DNA of 64,000 nucleotides, from contig CAKQDU010000003.1 of the NCBI GenBank assembly GCA_934229625.1, positions 1-64,000 on the forward strand, in the 5' to 3' direction. Below the pieces are notes generated by a model, which had not been told where the DNA came from, did not search any database, and was given only the letters and a program-made list of their open reading frames with translations. Shown piece after piece: positions 17,056 through 25,777 of the stretch (positions within the stretch are counted from its first letter, which is position 1; each line of letters opens with the position of its first letter). The DNA comes from an uncultured Alphaproteobacteria bacterium (GTDB lineage: Bacteria > Pseudomonadota > Alphaproteobacteria > RF32 > CAG-239). The position numbers were made by a program, and so were the translations under genes.

Positions 17056-17127
17056 ATTTATTCACACTCCTTTATCTATAAAATGATATAGGAAATGAAT
17101 TTTTCAAATGCAAATATTTTGAAAAAA

Positions 17128-19167
17128 TTATTTTGTGCGACCGCGGCGGTTGCCCAGCGGAGAAGAAGCGCCATAGTTTCCCAATCCTTTATAGTTAGGA
17201 CGTCCAACGACGCGTTCTTTTTGGGGATTTTTTTCAACAGATTTCTCAGAGCTGTCGGATTTTACGTCAGCTTCAGCATTTTGAGATTTTCTGGTTTCCA
17301 AATCGGCTTTTCTTTCTTTTGCATGCTGCAAGGCTTTTTGATATTCATCCTGTTTTTGCTGCATTTTTTGCTCGGCTTTTTTAATTTCGCGGCTGGTTGC
17401 GTCCAGGGAAACAATCACTCCATTTTCAAAAATATGGCTTTGCAGATATTTCTTGTCATAAATGATTTCATTATTAAAACCAGTTACGGCTTTAATGCCA
17501 TCATCTACCTGTATAAGGTAATAAAACTGTTCGCCGGTTTTACTGTCTGTAAAAATAGTACGATTAGATTCTCCGGCATCTTCAGTAATATAGCCGTTGC
17601 CGGTCACATTATTTTCGGTGCAGTGCAACGATTTATGAACATCTTTATCCATTGTAACGATGTTGTCATAATCGTTCATGTCCGTCCATTTCAGCTTAGG
17701 ATGGGTTTCTTCAAAATAGTTAGGGTCGTTAATCGGAAAGTTGTGATGAGCGTTAAAAAGTTCGTTGCCGTCTTTATCAGTTACGGTCTTGCCTGCTTTC
17801 ATCTTTTTAACGGCGTCATTGATAAACTCTTTGTCATAGTCTTGTTTAGCCAAAAGCGCGCGCAAGTCTTTTTCATGCTCATTGGCAAAATGTTTGTAAT
17901 AGTTCTTTTTGCCGCTTGATTTCAGCATAAATCCGTTAATGTCGCTCAGCCCGTTTTCTTGTCTTTCCTTAACTTCCTGAGCATCTGGAGTATGGTAGGC
18001 GTTAACCAGCCAAGCCACATCCTGATAAGTCAGGTCATTCAGCTTTTCGGCCGGAAAGTGAATCTGCGACAAAGCTTTTTGCAGTTCGCCCTCTATCTTT
18101 TTGAATACAGGCATTTCCTGACAAACTTTCCAAACTTTGCTTTGCGATAAGTCATAATTTTCAGCGTCAATGGTCGGAAGCTTGTTAAATTCTTCCTTGC
18201 CGCGCATATTTATCAGTTCTTTAAGCGTGTCAGAGCAAGCTCGCGGACTTTTCGGCTGAGCGATATATCCGTCCCATGCAGCTCGTAAAACGCTTGTTTT
18301 GGTTTGCGTTACAAGTTCTTCTTCCGGTGTTTGTTTCTTTACTTTTCGCACTACCAGTTTTAAACCGTATGCCGAAAGTTTATTGGCAATGTCTTTTTCA
18401 GCCTTTTCTCGGTCTATGTTAATCGCAGAGTTGCTATCGTCTCTAATCAGATATTTACCAATAGAGCGGCGCAGAGTTTCCATAATTTCGGAATTGTCTT
18501 GACGAACAATTTTTCCTTCTGTTTTTTGAGTTAGAGTTGAACTCAGTTTTTCTAAATTAGGAAGCACGGATTTCAGCTGACGGGTATCAAGTTTTTTTTG
18601 CTCTCTATCAAAAATACCGTGGCTTTCCATTTTTTCTCGCTCTGTTTGGCTTTTTGCGTAGTATTGTTGAGAATAATACGTCAAGTCATGAACATCTTGA
18701 GCGATTTTTTGCAAGGAAGCAAATTGTTCTTTGCCTAACTCAAATTTTTTGGGGTCGCCGGGTGTCTTCGCCTCTATTTTGTATTTTGAAAATGTGGCGT
18801 GCGACATAGGATATTCTTCTGCTAAAATCTGCGGATAAATATCTTGTATCACTTTTTTTATCTGACCGGCCGAGATTCTGAACAAATTTTTAAATTCTTT
18901 ATCTTTTTCAGAATCCAGTTTGCCATCTTGGGCGTTGTCAGAAAAATATTGTATGCTGCTATAAAGTTGAGAAAGCGCATAAGAATATGAAATTTCACGA
19001 TTCTTTTGACCGGAAGCGTAAAAAGAACAATGATTTTTGCTTTCTTCCATGTTTTTTTGGGCTTGATAGGCTCTGTCGGCTTCTTTTTTCAACAAAAAAG
19101 GATTTGGTTCGACTCTGCCCTCTTTAGCCAAATAATCAACAGTTACAATTCTTTCCCCTAATGGCAT
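17128..19167 (-). CDS. Large hydrophilic protein with an HNH-like nuclease motif
   Basis: A 679-residue protein, no signal peptide or membrane helix. Residues 1-420 are helical and charged, with no family recognised. Residues 468-520 carry the spacing of an HNH/ENDO-VII-type beta-beta-alpha metal site: NAHHNFPI (H474, H475), then N502 in DNIVTMD, then H511 and H515 in DVHKSLH. The segment to ~600 is beta-rich. The tail from ~595 is Lys/Glu/Gln-rich coiled coil, ending with a basic Gly/Arg region. AGAGGTG precedes the ATG. It stands alone between clpB and the NrdD-like gene. A nuclease toxin or secreted effector is an inference. No immunity gene is obvious next to it, which argues against a simple toxin-immunity pair. 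Confidence 0.7.
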   Translation of the reverse strand: MPLGERIVTVDYLAKEGRVEPNPFLLKKEADRAYQAQKNMEESKNHCSFYASGQKNREISYSYALSQLYSSIQYFSDNAQDGKLDSEKDKEFKNLFRISAGQIKKVIQDIYPQILAEEYPMSHATFSKYKIEAKTPGDPKKFELGKEQFASLQKIAQDVHDLTYYSQQYYAKSQTEREKMESHGIFDREQKKLDTRQLKSVLPNLEKLSSTLTQKTEGKIVRQDNSEIMETLRRSIGKYLIRDDSNSAINIDREKAEKDIANKLSAYGLKLVVRKVKKQTPEEELVTQTKTSVLRAAWDGYIAQPKSPRACSDTLKELINMRGKEEFNKLPTIDAENYDLSQSKVWKVCQEMPVFKKIEGELQKALSQIHFPAEKLNDLTYQDVAWLVNAYHTPDAQEVKERQENGLSDINGFMLKSSGKKNYYKHFANEHEKDLRALLAKQDYDKEFINDAVKKMKAGKTVTDKDGNELFNAHHNFPINDPNYFEETHPKLKWTDMNDYDNIVTMDKDVHKSLHCTENNVTGNGYITEDAGESNRTIFTDSKTGEQFYYLIQVDDGIKAVTGFNNEIIYDKKYLQSHIFENGVIVSLDATSREIKKAEQKMQQKQDEYQKALQHAKERKADLETRKSQNAEADVKSDSSEKSVEKNPQKERVVGRPNYKGLGNYGASSPLGNRRGRTK

Positions 19168-19252
19168 CGTACACCTCTATGTATTTTTTTTCTTAAATTT
19201 TAGCAAATAAATCCGTATTTGTCTATAATCTTTTTGTCAAATTTTGAAAATT

Positions 19253-19288
19253 ATAAAAAAAAGGCCTTAAAATATATTTAAGACCTTG
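19253..19288 (-). terminator. Terminator after the NrdD-like mini-gene
   Basis: Minus strand AAGGTCTTAAA / TTTAAGGCCTT stem with a short AT loop and eight T's following. It ends the 69-codon gene and insulates the HNH-motif gene, which starts at 19167 with its own promoter-like TAGACA-17-TAAAAT element (19204-19232 region). Confidence 0.75.
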
Positions 19289-19309
19289 AAATCTGTTTGC
19301 TTAGAAGTT

Positions 19310-19519
19310 TTATTCTGCAGCGCAGGCGCACGCTTCATCGGTAATTAGATGTGAAACAGCTTTGCTTTCGCAAAAACATTTGCGCGAATAGTATTCAGAC
19401 TTTTTGCCGCGGTTAAATTCAGAAACCGGACGATGATAACCCATAACGCGTGTCCAAATTTCACAAGGTTGTCTTTCTGCATCGTTTAAAGTAATATCTT
19501 CAATCTTAATTACAGCCAT
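19310..19519 (-). CDS. Stand-alone NrdD C-terminal-like protein (NRDD family mini-protein)
   Basis: A 69-residue protein. Residues ~17-48 match the C-terminal end of class III (anaerobic) ribonucleotide reductase: CEIWTRVMGYHRPVSEF followed by NRGKKSEYYSRK. In full-length NrdD this segment holds the glycyl-radical loop (R-V-x-G-Y). Here the catalytic barrel is entirely absent. Beyond it lie C-F-C and C-A-C pairs that could bind a metal. Ribosome site AAGGAG, own promoter and own terminator show that it is an intact small gene, not the ruined end of a large one. By analogy with the GrcA/YfiD spare glycyl-radical domain it might serve a reductase encoded elsewhere; this is inference. Confidence 0.75.
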   Translation of the reverse strand: MAVIKIEDITLNDAERQPCEIWTRVMGYHRPVSEFNRGKKSEYYSRKCFCESKAVSHLITDEACACAAE

Positions 19520-19557
19520 TTTGTGTCTCCTTAAATCATCTTGTTTATAATAGTTAT

Positions 19558-19585
19558 ACTATATGTAGTGTTAATAAAAAGTAAA
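19558..19585 (-). promoter_or_regulatory. Putative promoter of the NrdD-like mini-gene
   Basis: Minus strand TTTACT, 16-base spacer, TATAGT, about 40 bases before the start codon. The intergenic stretch 19586-19840 is very AT-rich with no gene seen; an imperfect hairpin (AAGACGA / TCGTCTT) lies at 19804-19839. Confidence 0.4.
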
Positions 19586-19841
19586 GAAACTATATATGGT
19601 ATTTTTTTCTTATGCACATATTTTTATTTTTTTGTATATAATTCATAGAGTTAGATTATTGTGTTTTTTTGTTTTTTAATTATAAATTTTTATCCTTAAT
19701 AAAATTTGCAATTATTGATTATTATACGGCGGATATTGGACTATTTTTGTAATATTATGATTTTGCTGATATTTTTAAATTTATGGAGCTGATAACAATA
19801 AAAAAAGACGATTCTTTTTTGTTGTTATCGATTCGTCTTAA

Positions 19842-19881
19842 AAAAATCAGCACCTTTTAAGTTGTTAACTTAAAAGGTGCT
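19842..19881 (-). terminator. Terminator of the F1-ATPase operon
   Basis: Perfect 15-bp inverted repeat (AGCACCTTTTAAGTT and its complement) around a three-base loop, followed on the minus strand by GA and a run of seven T's. It lies 28 bases after the atpC stop codon. Confidence 0.85.
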
Positions 19882-19908
19882 AGTGAAAAGCGAGATTTTC
19901 CGCTTATT

Positions 19909-20268
19909 TTATTTGGTTTTGAAGTAGTCCATAATCATCTGATAATATTCAGCATTCTGAGGCTCGTTTTCTTTCAGCACCGCAGCTTTTTCAGCCGTAA
20001 TTGCAGATTCCGCAATCAGGTGCAATGTGGAAATTTTGCAAATATTTTCAGCTACGTCTACAACTCCGCCGTCAATAAAATATGTGGCGGTAACTTTGTT
20101 GTCGGTATCTAAAATTTGCATTATGCCTTTGTTCAAAAGCAGCGAAGTCGGAGCGCGCTCATCAATTAAAGTCAGATTAGTTTTGCCATAAGGCAGAACT
20201 ACACGATAAACTTTTTTATTGAGCGCGGTTTTTTCCGGCGTGAATATTTTTAAGCTTATGTCAGCCAT
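19909..20268 (-). CDS. atpC: F1F0 ATP synthase epsilon subunit
   Basis: A 119-residue subunit of the central stalk, coupling rotor to F1. The N-terminal beta-sandwich (residues 1-84; e.g. LPYGKTNLTLIDERAPT and FIDGGVVDVAENI) is recognisable though divergent. The C-terminal part is short for the usual two inhibitory helices of a ~135-residue epsilon, so autoinhibition may be reduced (inference). Its ATG overlaps the last base of the atpD stop codon (TAATG). Confidence 0.88.
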   Translation of the reverse strand: MADISLKIFTPEKTALNKKVYRVVLPYGKTNLTLIDERAPTSLLLNKGIMQILDTDNKVTATYFIDGGVVDVAENICKISTLHLIAESAITAEKAAVLKENEPQNAEYYQMIMDYFKTK

Positions 20269-21725
20269 TAGTTAGACTCTTTCATTTTTTCTGCTTTAGC
20301 TACGGCGTCTTCAATTGTGCCAACCATATAAAAGGCCGCTTCAGGCAGGTCGTCGTATTCGCCGTCCAAAATACCCTTAAAGCCTTTAATAGTGTCTTCC
20401 ATTTCTACAAACACGCCTTTCAAACCGGTAAACACCTCGGCCACATGGAACGGCTGCGACAAGAAACGTTGAATTTTACGAGCGCGTGAAACAACGATTC
20501 TGTCTTCTTCCGAAAGTTCATCCATACCCAAAATGGCGATAATGTCTTGCAGAGAGTTATATTTTTGCAAAATTTCCTGAACACGGCGAGCTACAGCATA
20601 ATGTTCTTCGCCCACAATATCCGGACTTAAAGCGCGGCTGGTCGAGTCTAGCGGGTCAACGGCTGGGAAAATAGCTTGTTCAGAAATTTTACGCGACAGC
20701 ACGGTTGTGGCATCTAAGTGCGCAAAAGTTGTTGCCGGAGCAGGGTCGGTCAAGTCATCGGCCGGCACATAAACTGCTTGCACAGAAGTAATAGAGCCGT
20801 CTTTAGTTGAGGTAATACGCTCCTGCATGGCACCCATATCCGTACCCAAAGTAGGTTGATAGCCAACGGCGGAAGGAATACGTCCCAACAATGCCGAAAC
20901 CTCTGAACCTGCTTGAGTGAAACGGAAAATATTATCAATAAACAACAATACATCTTGGTGTTCTTGGTCACGGAAATATTCGGCTTGTGTCAAACCTGTC
21001 AAAGCAACACGGGCGCGCGCTCCTGGCGGTTCGTTCATCTGACCGTAAACCAACACGGTTTTAGATTTGTCGCCTTTAAGGTCGATAACTCCGGATTCTG
21101 TCATTTCATTATACAAGTCATTGCCTTCGCGAGTGCGCTCGCCAACGCCGGTAAATACGGAATAGCCGCCGTGACCTTTAGCAATATTGTTAATCAATTC
21201 CATAATCAGCACGGTTTTACCCACACCGGCGCCGCCGAACAGACCAATCTTTCCGCCTTTGCTGTAAGGTTCGAGCAAGTCAATAACTTTTATGCCTGTT
21301 ACCAAAATTTCTTCTTTGGTGGACTGGTCGGTAAAAGACGGAGCTTCTCTGTGAATAGGTTTATACATTTTGCTGGTAACCGGACCGCGTTCATCTACAG
21401 GCTCGCCGATTACGTTGATAATACGTCCCAGCAATTCAGGACCAACCGGAACTTTAATCGGCTCACCGGTATTGATGACTTGCAAGCCGCGAACCAAACC
21501 ATCGGTGGTGTCTAATGCAATACATCTTACAACACATTCGCCCAGATGTTGTTCAACCTCTAAAACCAAACGTTTGCCGTGATTATCGCATTCCAACGCC
21601 GTATAAATATCCGGCAAATCGGCTTCACTTTCAAATTTTACATCTACAACCGCTCCTAAAACCTGATGGATTTGTCCGTTTTTGCGGACTATATTTTTAC
21701 TTACGGTTTTTTCTTCTTTAGTCAT
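20268..21725 (-). CDS. atpD: F1F0 ATP synthase beta subunit
   Basis: A 485-residue catalytic subunit. Walker A GGAGVGKTVLI near residue 170, catalytic Glu in GVGERTREGND, Walker B VLLFIDNIFRFTQ, and the DELSEEDR (DELSEED) lever. An N-terminal extension of ~15 residues precedes the usual start of the fold (QIHQVLGAVVDVKF). Near-universal conservation makes the call secure. It lies fourth in atpH-A-G-D-C. Confidence 0.98.
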   Translation of the reverse strand: MTKEEKTVSKNIVRKNGQIHQVLGAVVDVKFESEADLPDIYTALECDNHGKRLVLEVEQHLGECVVRCIALDTTDGLVRGLQVINTGEPIKVPVGPELLGRIINVIGEPVDERGPVTSKMYKPIHREAPSFTDQSTKEEILVTGIKVIDLLEPYSKGGKIGLFGGAGVGKTVLIMELINNIAKGHGGYSVFTGVGERTREGNDLYNEMTESGVIDLKGDKSKTVLVYGQMNEPPGARARVALTGLTQAEYFRDQEHQDVLLFIDNIFRFTQAGSEVSALLGRIPSAVGYQPTLGTDMGAMQERITSTKDGSITSVQAVYVPADDLTDPAPATTFAHLDATTVLSRKISEQAIFPAVDPLDSTSRALSPDIVGEEHYAVARRVQEILQKYNSLQDIIAILGMDELSEEDRIVVSRARKIQRFLSQPFHVAEVFTGLKGVFVEMEDTIKGFKGILDGEYDDLPEAAFYMVGTIEDAVAKAEKMKESN

Positions 21726-21740
21726 TCATATCTCCTTGTT

Positions 21741-22655
21741 TTAAACGGCATCTGCGCCGGCTATAATTTCAATCAGCTCTGTAGTGATTGCCGATTGGCG
21801 CAGGCTGTTATATTTTAAAGTCAAGTCGCTAATCATTTGTTTTGCGTTGCGGGTGGCATTATCCATAGAGGTCATGCGCGCTCCGTGTTCTGATGCTGCT
21901 GAATTAACCAATGCCTGAAAAACTGTGTCTTCAAAAATAATCGGCACAATTTGTTCCAAAATTGTCGATTTATCAGGCATATAATCATAAAAAGCAGCAC
22001 CTGAACGATTTATATTTTCGATAGCTTCATTATTATGCTTTAGTTGCAGCGGGCAAATTTGCTCTGCCTCAAAAGTACGGCTGATAGCCGATTCAAAATG
22101 AGCATGGATTAACTCGCAAACATCAAAATCGTGGTTTTGAAAACGCTTCAATATATATTGCGACAAACGTGACGCAGCTTCGGGATAAGAGGCATCTTTA
22201 CTCAAATTATTTGAGAGTGACATATCCAAATCTTTGAAAGTGCGTTTTAAAATATCATGCGCTTTTTTACCGATACACACAACTTTAATATCTTTTTTCT
22301 GCCGACGGAGTTCTTTTATGCGTTCAATGGCTTTTTTAGCCACGTTGCTGTTATAGGCTCCGCACAATCCTCTGTCGGAAGAAAAAACATAAAGTTCATA
22401 TTTTTGCTCATTTGTATTTTGTTGCAACAGAGCCGGACGAGGATATTTTATTCCTTTTTCTTTTTCGTCTGTTTCTATCTCTGTTAAAACACGCAAAGCA
22501 GAACGCCGTAAATTTTCGGCGTAATCCTGATTCTTGTCAACCAGAATTTGAACCCGGCGCAAGCGTGATGCCGCCACCATCTTCATTGCAGAAGTAATTT
22601 TCTGAGTGGATTTGATGGCTTCAATACGTGTCCGTAATTCTTTTAAGCCTGCCAT
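21741..22655 (-). CDS. atpG: F1F0 ATP synthase gamma subunit
   Basis: A 304-residue rotor shaft subunit. Conserved N-terminal helix (RIEAIKSTQKITSAMKMVA) and C-terminal helix (NATRNAKQMISDLTLKYN) form the coiled coil inside the alpha3-beta3 ring. The SSDRGLCGAYNSN segment is diagnostic. It starts one base after the atpA stop, and 15 bases separate it from atpD. Confidence 0.96.
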   Translation of the reverse strand: MAGLKELRTRIEAIKSTQKITSAMKMVAASRLRRVQILVDKNQDYAENLRRSALRVLTEIETDEKEKGIKYPRPALLQQNTNEQKYELYVFSSDRGLCGAYNSNVAKKAIERIKELRRQKKDIKVVCIGKKAHDILKRTFKDLDMSLSNNLSKDASYPEAASRLSQYILKRFQNHDFDVCELIHAHFESAISRTFEAEQICPLQLKHNNEAIENINRSGAAFYDYMPDKSTILEQIVPIIFEDTVFQALVNSAASEHGARMTSMDNATRNAKQMISDLTLKYNSLRQSAITTELIEIIAGADAV

Positions 22656-24209
22656 TTATGCCGCCTTTTCCTGTTTTGCTAAAAAATCAGTAGCAAATTG
22701 TTCATAAAATTCACCTAATTTGGTTTCGAGTTCCGGAGAAATGATTTTCTTTTCTCTAATCTCTGCCAAATATTCCGGATGGCTGGTTCGCAGTTCCTTT
22801 AGACTTTCTTGTTCAAAAGCCTTAATATCAGAAACTTCTATTTTGCTCAAATATCCTCTGACACCAGAAAAAATAGAAGCAACTTCTTCTTCAGTAGCCA
22901 TTGGTTCGTGAACCGGCTGTTTTAGCAATTCGGTCAGTTTTGAGCCTTTGTCCAGCAAACGGCGTGTTGATTTATCCAAATCTGCTGAGAATTGTGCGAA
23001 TGCCGCCATTTCTCGATATTGAGCCAAATCAAGTTTCATTGTACCAGCAACTTGTTTCATGGCTTTAATCTGCGCAGCCGAACCAACACGGGATACTGAA
23101 ATGCCGACATTAACCGCCGGACGGATACCCTGATAGAACAGGCTTGTTTCCAAAAAGATTTGACCATCGGTAATAGAAATTACGTTTGTCGGAATATACG
23201 CAGACACATCGCCTGCTTGCGTTTCGATAACCGGCATAGCCGTCAATGAGCCAGAACCATATTTTTCATTCATTTTTGCAGCTCGTTCAAGCAGACGAGA
23301 GTGCAGATAGAAAACGTCACCAGGATAAGCTTCGCGTCCAGGCGGACGTCTAATCAACAAAGACATTTGTCTGTAGGCCGTGGCTTGTTTGGATAAATCA
23401 TCATAAAAGATGACGGCGTGCATTCCGTTGTCACGGAAATATTCACCCATAGCCGTTCCGGCATAAGGCGCAATAAATTGCAACGGAGCCGCTTCGGAAG
23501 CCGTGGCTGCAACAACAATGGTATAGTCCATAGCGCCGTAATCGCGCAAAGTTTTAACCACTTGAGCGACGGATGAGCGTTTTTGACCGACGGCGACATA
23601 AATGCAAAACAGTTTTTCGCTGTCATTTTTAGCCAAGTCGTTGGTGCGTTTTTGATTGATAATAGTATCAACTATAATTGATGTTTTACCGGTTTGACGG
23701 TCGCCAATAATCAATTCACGTTGTCCGCGGCCGATTGGAATCAGGGAATCAATCGCTTTTAATCCGGTTTGCACAGGTTCATGCACACTTTTTCTCGGAA
23801 TAATTCCCGGCGCTTTGACTTCGGCATTGCTGTATTGTTCTGCTTTTATGCTGCCCATGCCGTCAATAGGATTACCCAAAGCGTCTACAACACGACCGAG
23901 CAAGGCTTTTCCTACCGGAACACTCACGATTTTATCGGTTCTTTTTACAGTGTCACCTTCTTTGATTCCTTCATCTGAACCAAACAGCACCACGCTGACG
24001 CTGTCTTCTTCCAAATTGAGAGCCATGCCCTTTACACCATTGGAAAATTCAACCATTTCATTGAGCTGAACTTTATCCAATCCATAGACGTGAGCAATAC
24101 CGTCACCCACCGAAAGAACACGTCCTACTTCAGACATATCGGTAGATAAGTCAAAGTCGGCGATTTTTTCTTTTAATATTGAAGATATTTCGCTTGCCTG
24201 TACAGACAT
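22656..24209 (-). CDS. atpA: F1F0 ATP synthase alpha subunit
   Basis: A 517-residue non-catalytic nucleotide-binding subunit. Walker A GDRQTGKTSI near residue 170; conserved IPTNVISITDGQIFLE and RPAVNVGISVSRVGSAAQ; and the arginine finger in that last segment (SVSRVG). Length is typical (~510). It is directly abutted by atpH upstream (stop at 24210) and atpG downstream. Confidence 0.98.
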   Translation of the reverse strand: MSVQASEISSILKEKIADFDLSTDMSEVGRVLSVGDGIAHVYGLDKVQLNEMVEFSNGVKGMALNLEEDSVSVVLFGSDEGIKEGDTVKRTDKIVSVPVGKALLGRVVDALGNPIDGMGSIKAEQYSNAEVKAPGIIPRKSVHEPVQTGLKAIDSLIPIGRGQRELIIGDRQTGKTSIIVDTIINQKRTNDLAKNDSEKLFCIYVAVGQKRSSVAQVVKTLRDYGAMDYTIVVAATASEAAPLQFIAPYAGTAMGEYFRDNGMHAVIFYDDLSKQATAYRQMSLLIRRPPGREAYPGDVFYLHSRLLERAAKMNEKYGSGSLTAMPVIETQAGDVSAYIPTNVISITDGQIFLETSLFYQGIRPAVNVGISVSRVGSAAQIKAMKQVAGTMKLDLAQYREMAAFAQFSADLDKSTRRLLDKGSKLTELLKQPVHEPMATEEEVASIFSGVRGYLSKIEVSDIKAFEQESLKELRTSHPEYLAEIREKKIISPELETKLGEFYEQFATDFLAKQEKAA

Positions 24210-24764
24210 CTATTTTGTCCCTTTCATCAGCTGTTCTAAACTGTCTAAACGGTGTTTGACTGAGCTGTCAATCAGCACCGTGCCGCATTTTATAATCAGA
24301 CCGCCTAAAATCTGCGGATTAAGATGATAATTTACGACCACATCTTTGTTAAAAAGAACAGACAGCTTTTGTTTTAATTTTTCATCCTGCGCGGCAGAAA
24401 GTTCGGTAACCGTTTCCACCGTTACATCAGCAATGTTTTGCTTTTTATTATAATATTCTTTGAACTGGTTCAAAATCAAACCCAAGTCATTAACTCGATG
24501 GTTTTCAATTAGAATTTTCAACAAATTTGCTGCAGGTTTACTCAATTTCAGTTTGTCAGAGATGGAGGCGGCTATTTCTGTTTTTGCATTTAACGGCCAA
24601 ATCGGATTGTTAAGCAAAACAAAATCTTTGTCGCTTTCAGCTAAAATATCCTGCAAAACTTCTACATCTCTGCGGGTTTCCTTCAGTTTTTTGCAAGCCT
24701 CGGCGCCCTCATAAAGGGACGCGGCATACAAAATTGCATTTTTCAGTTTAGAACCTTTGTTCAC
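24210..24764 (-). CDS. atpH: F1F0 ATP synthase delta subunit
   Basis: A 184-residue peripheral-stalk subunit (OSCP homologue) that joins F1 to the b subunits. Helical N-domain (residues 1-110) and a C-domain ending in the diagnostic NPQILGGLIIKCGTVLIDSSVKHRL segment. First gene of the operon. F0 genes (atpB, E, F) are not in the window, as expected for the split alphaproteobacterial arrangement. Confidence 0.94.
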   Translation of the reverse strand: MNKGSKLKNAILYAASLYEGAEACKKLKETRRDVEVLQDILAESDKDFVLLNNPIWPLNAKTEIAASISDKLKLSKPAANLLKILIENHRVNDLGLILNQFKEYYNKKQNIADVTVETVTELSAAQDEKLKQKLSVLFNKDVVVNYHLNPQILGGLIIKCGTVLIDSSVKHRLDSLEQLMKGTK

Positions 24765-24801
24765 TTTTCAAACTCTTTTCAAAACTTTTTAACTTTTTAT
24801 A

Positions 24802-24830
24802 TACATATAAAATTGTCTTACATATAGCAA
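24802..24830 (-). promoter_or_regulatory. Putative promoter of the atpHAGDC operon
   Basis: Minus strand TTGCTA, 17-base spacer, TATGTA, with an alternative TATAAA a few bases downstream, ~40 bases before the atpH start. AT-rich intergenic segment between two genes on the same strand. Confidence 0.35.
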
Positions 24831-24872
24831 TAAAACGAAAGAATAATCAACAGCTTTTTTTATTTAAGCGGT

Positions 24873-25640
24873 TTATTTCAGTTTATTCCAGCCTTTTCGC
24901 GCCGGTTGAGCGGTTTGCGTTTGATTGTTTTCAGCATTAGGAGTGTTGCTATTCCATTTTTTAGGCGAATCGCCGGTGTTTATTTTGCGGATAATTTCTT
25001 TTTGGTCTTGTGTCAAGACTTGTCCGTTGCCTACCATTTGTCCCAAAAGCGCCGGAGATAAAAAATTTTCACGCAGAGAAGAATAAGTTGTTACAATTTG
25101 TTCTATAATATTTTTTCCGGGAGCAGCGTTCAAAGTAGAAATGTCTCGTCCATGAAAGAAGGTAAGAGAGTGACATGGCGCCGAGATTAAAATATCGGTA
25201 TGGTCGATGCCGTAAACATAACGCAGCATAATTCTCGGACTTATGTTGCAGGCGTCTTTGGCGGTGGAAAAAACTAAATTATTATTTAGCATCATGTCTT
25301 TTATAAGGCTTTTCCCCTCTTGGGAAAGTTCACCGCAAGAGCCTGTAATAGCCAAGTCGTCTATTGTGTAGCCATTGTAATCGGCGGCGGCATAGTCAAC
25401 CGTATAGCAAAAAACTTTTTCGGCATTTTCTATGTTTTTGGCCGAAGATGCCGGAATCCGGCTTGAGATAAAACTGGAAAGGGTTTTGACTGTTTGTTGA
25501 TTTTTAGATGTATCGTTTTGCGTCTCCGAACTGTCGGTAAATAAATCTCCTCCGTCAAATTCAGCAAAATCATCGGCTGCAGCCGCAGTAAAAGATGTTC
25601 CGCAAGCCAAAATAAACGATAATAAAAATAACTTATTCAT
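24873..25640 (-). CDS. Exported protein of unknown function
   Basis: A 255-residue protein with a clear signal peptide (cut probably after TAAAA near residue 22). The next ~30 residues are acidic and low-complexity. The middle part (residues ~75-170) contains five cysteines and several hydrophobic strands, suggesting a disulfide-stabilised periplasmic domain. The C-terminal ~45 residues are Asn/Gln/Pro-rich and likely disordered. Strong ribosome site (AGAGGAG) and a TATACT -10 element upstream. Family not recognised. Divergent from mraY. Confidence 0.75.
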   Translation of the reverse strand: MNKLFLLSFILACGTSFTAAAADDFAEFDGGDLFTDSSETQNDTSKNQQTVKTLSSFISSRIPASSAKNIENAEKVFCYTVDYAAADYNGYTIDDLAITGSCGELSQEGKSLIKDMMLNNNLVFSTAKDACNISPRIMLRYVYGIDHTDILISAPCHSLTFFHGRDISTLNAAPGKNIIEQIVTTYSSLRENFLSPALLGQMVGNGQVLTQDQKEIIRKINTGDSPKKWNSNTPNAENNQTQTAQPARKGWNKLK

Positions 25641-25777
25641 GCCTAATCTCCTCTCTTTATGCTGACTTTAGCGACAGTATAGTAAAATTATGGTAAATTT
25701 AAATAGAAATTATCTTCTTTTTAAGACTTATTTTATATATTTGCGATACAGTTTCAAAAAAAATCGGGAGAATAGGA

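Noticed and set aside
21741..24764. Possible nonstandard order or extra gene in the F1-ATPase operon
   Set aside because: Order delta-alpha-gamma-beta-epsilon with F0 elsewhere is the normal alphaproteobacterial pattern.
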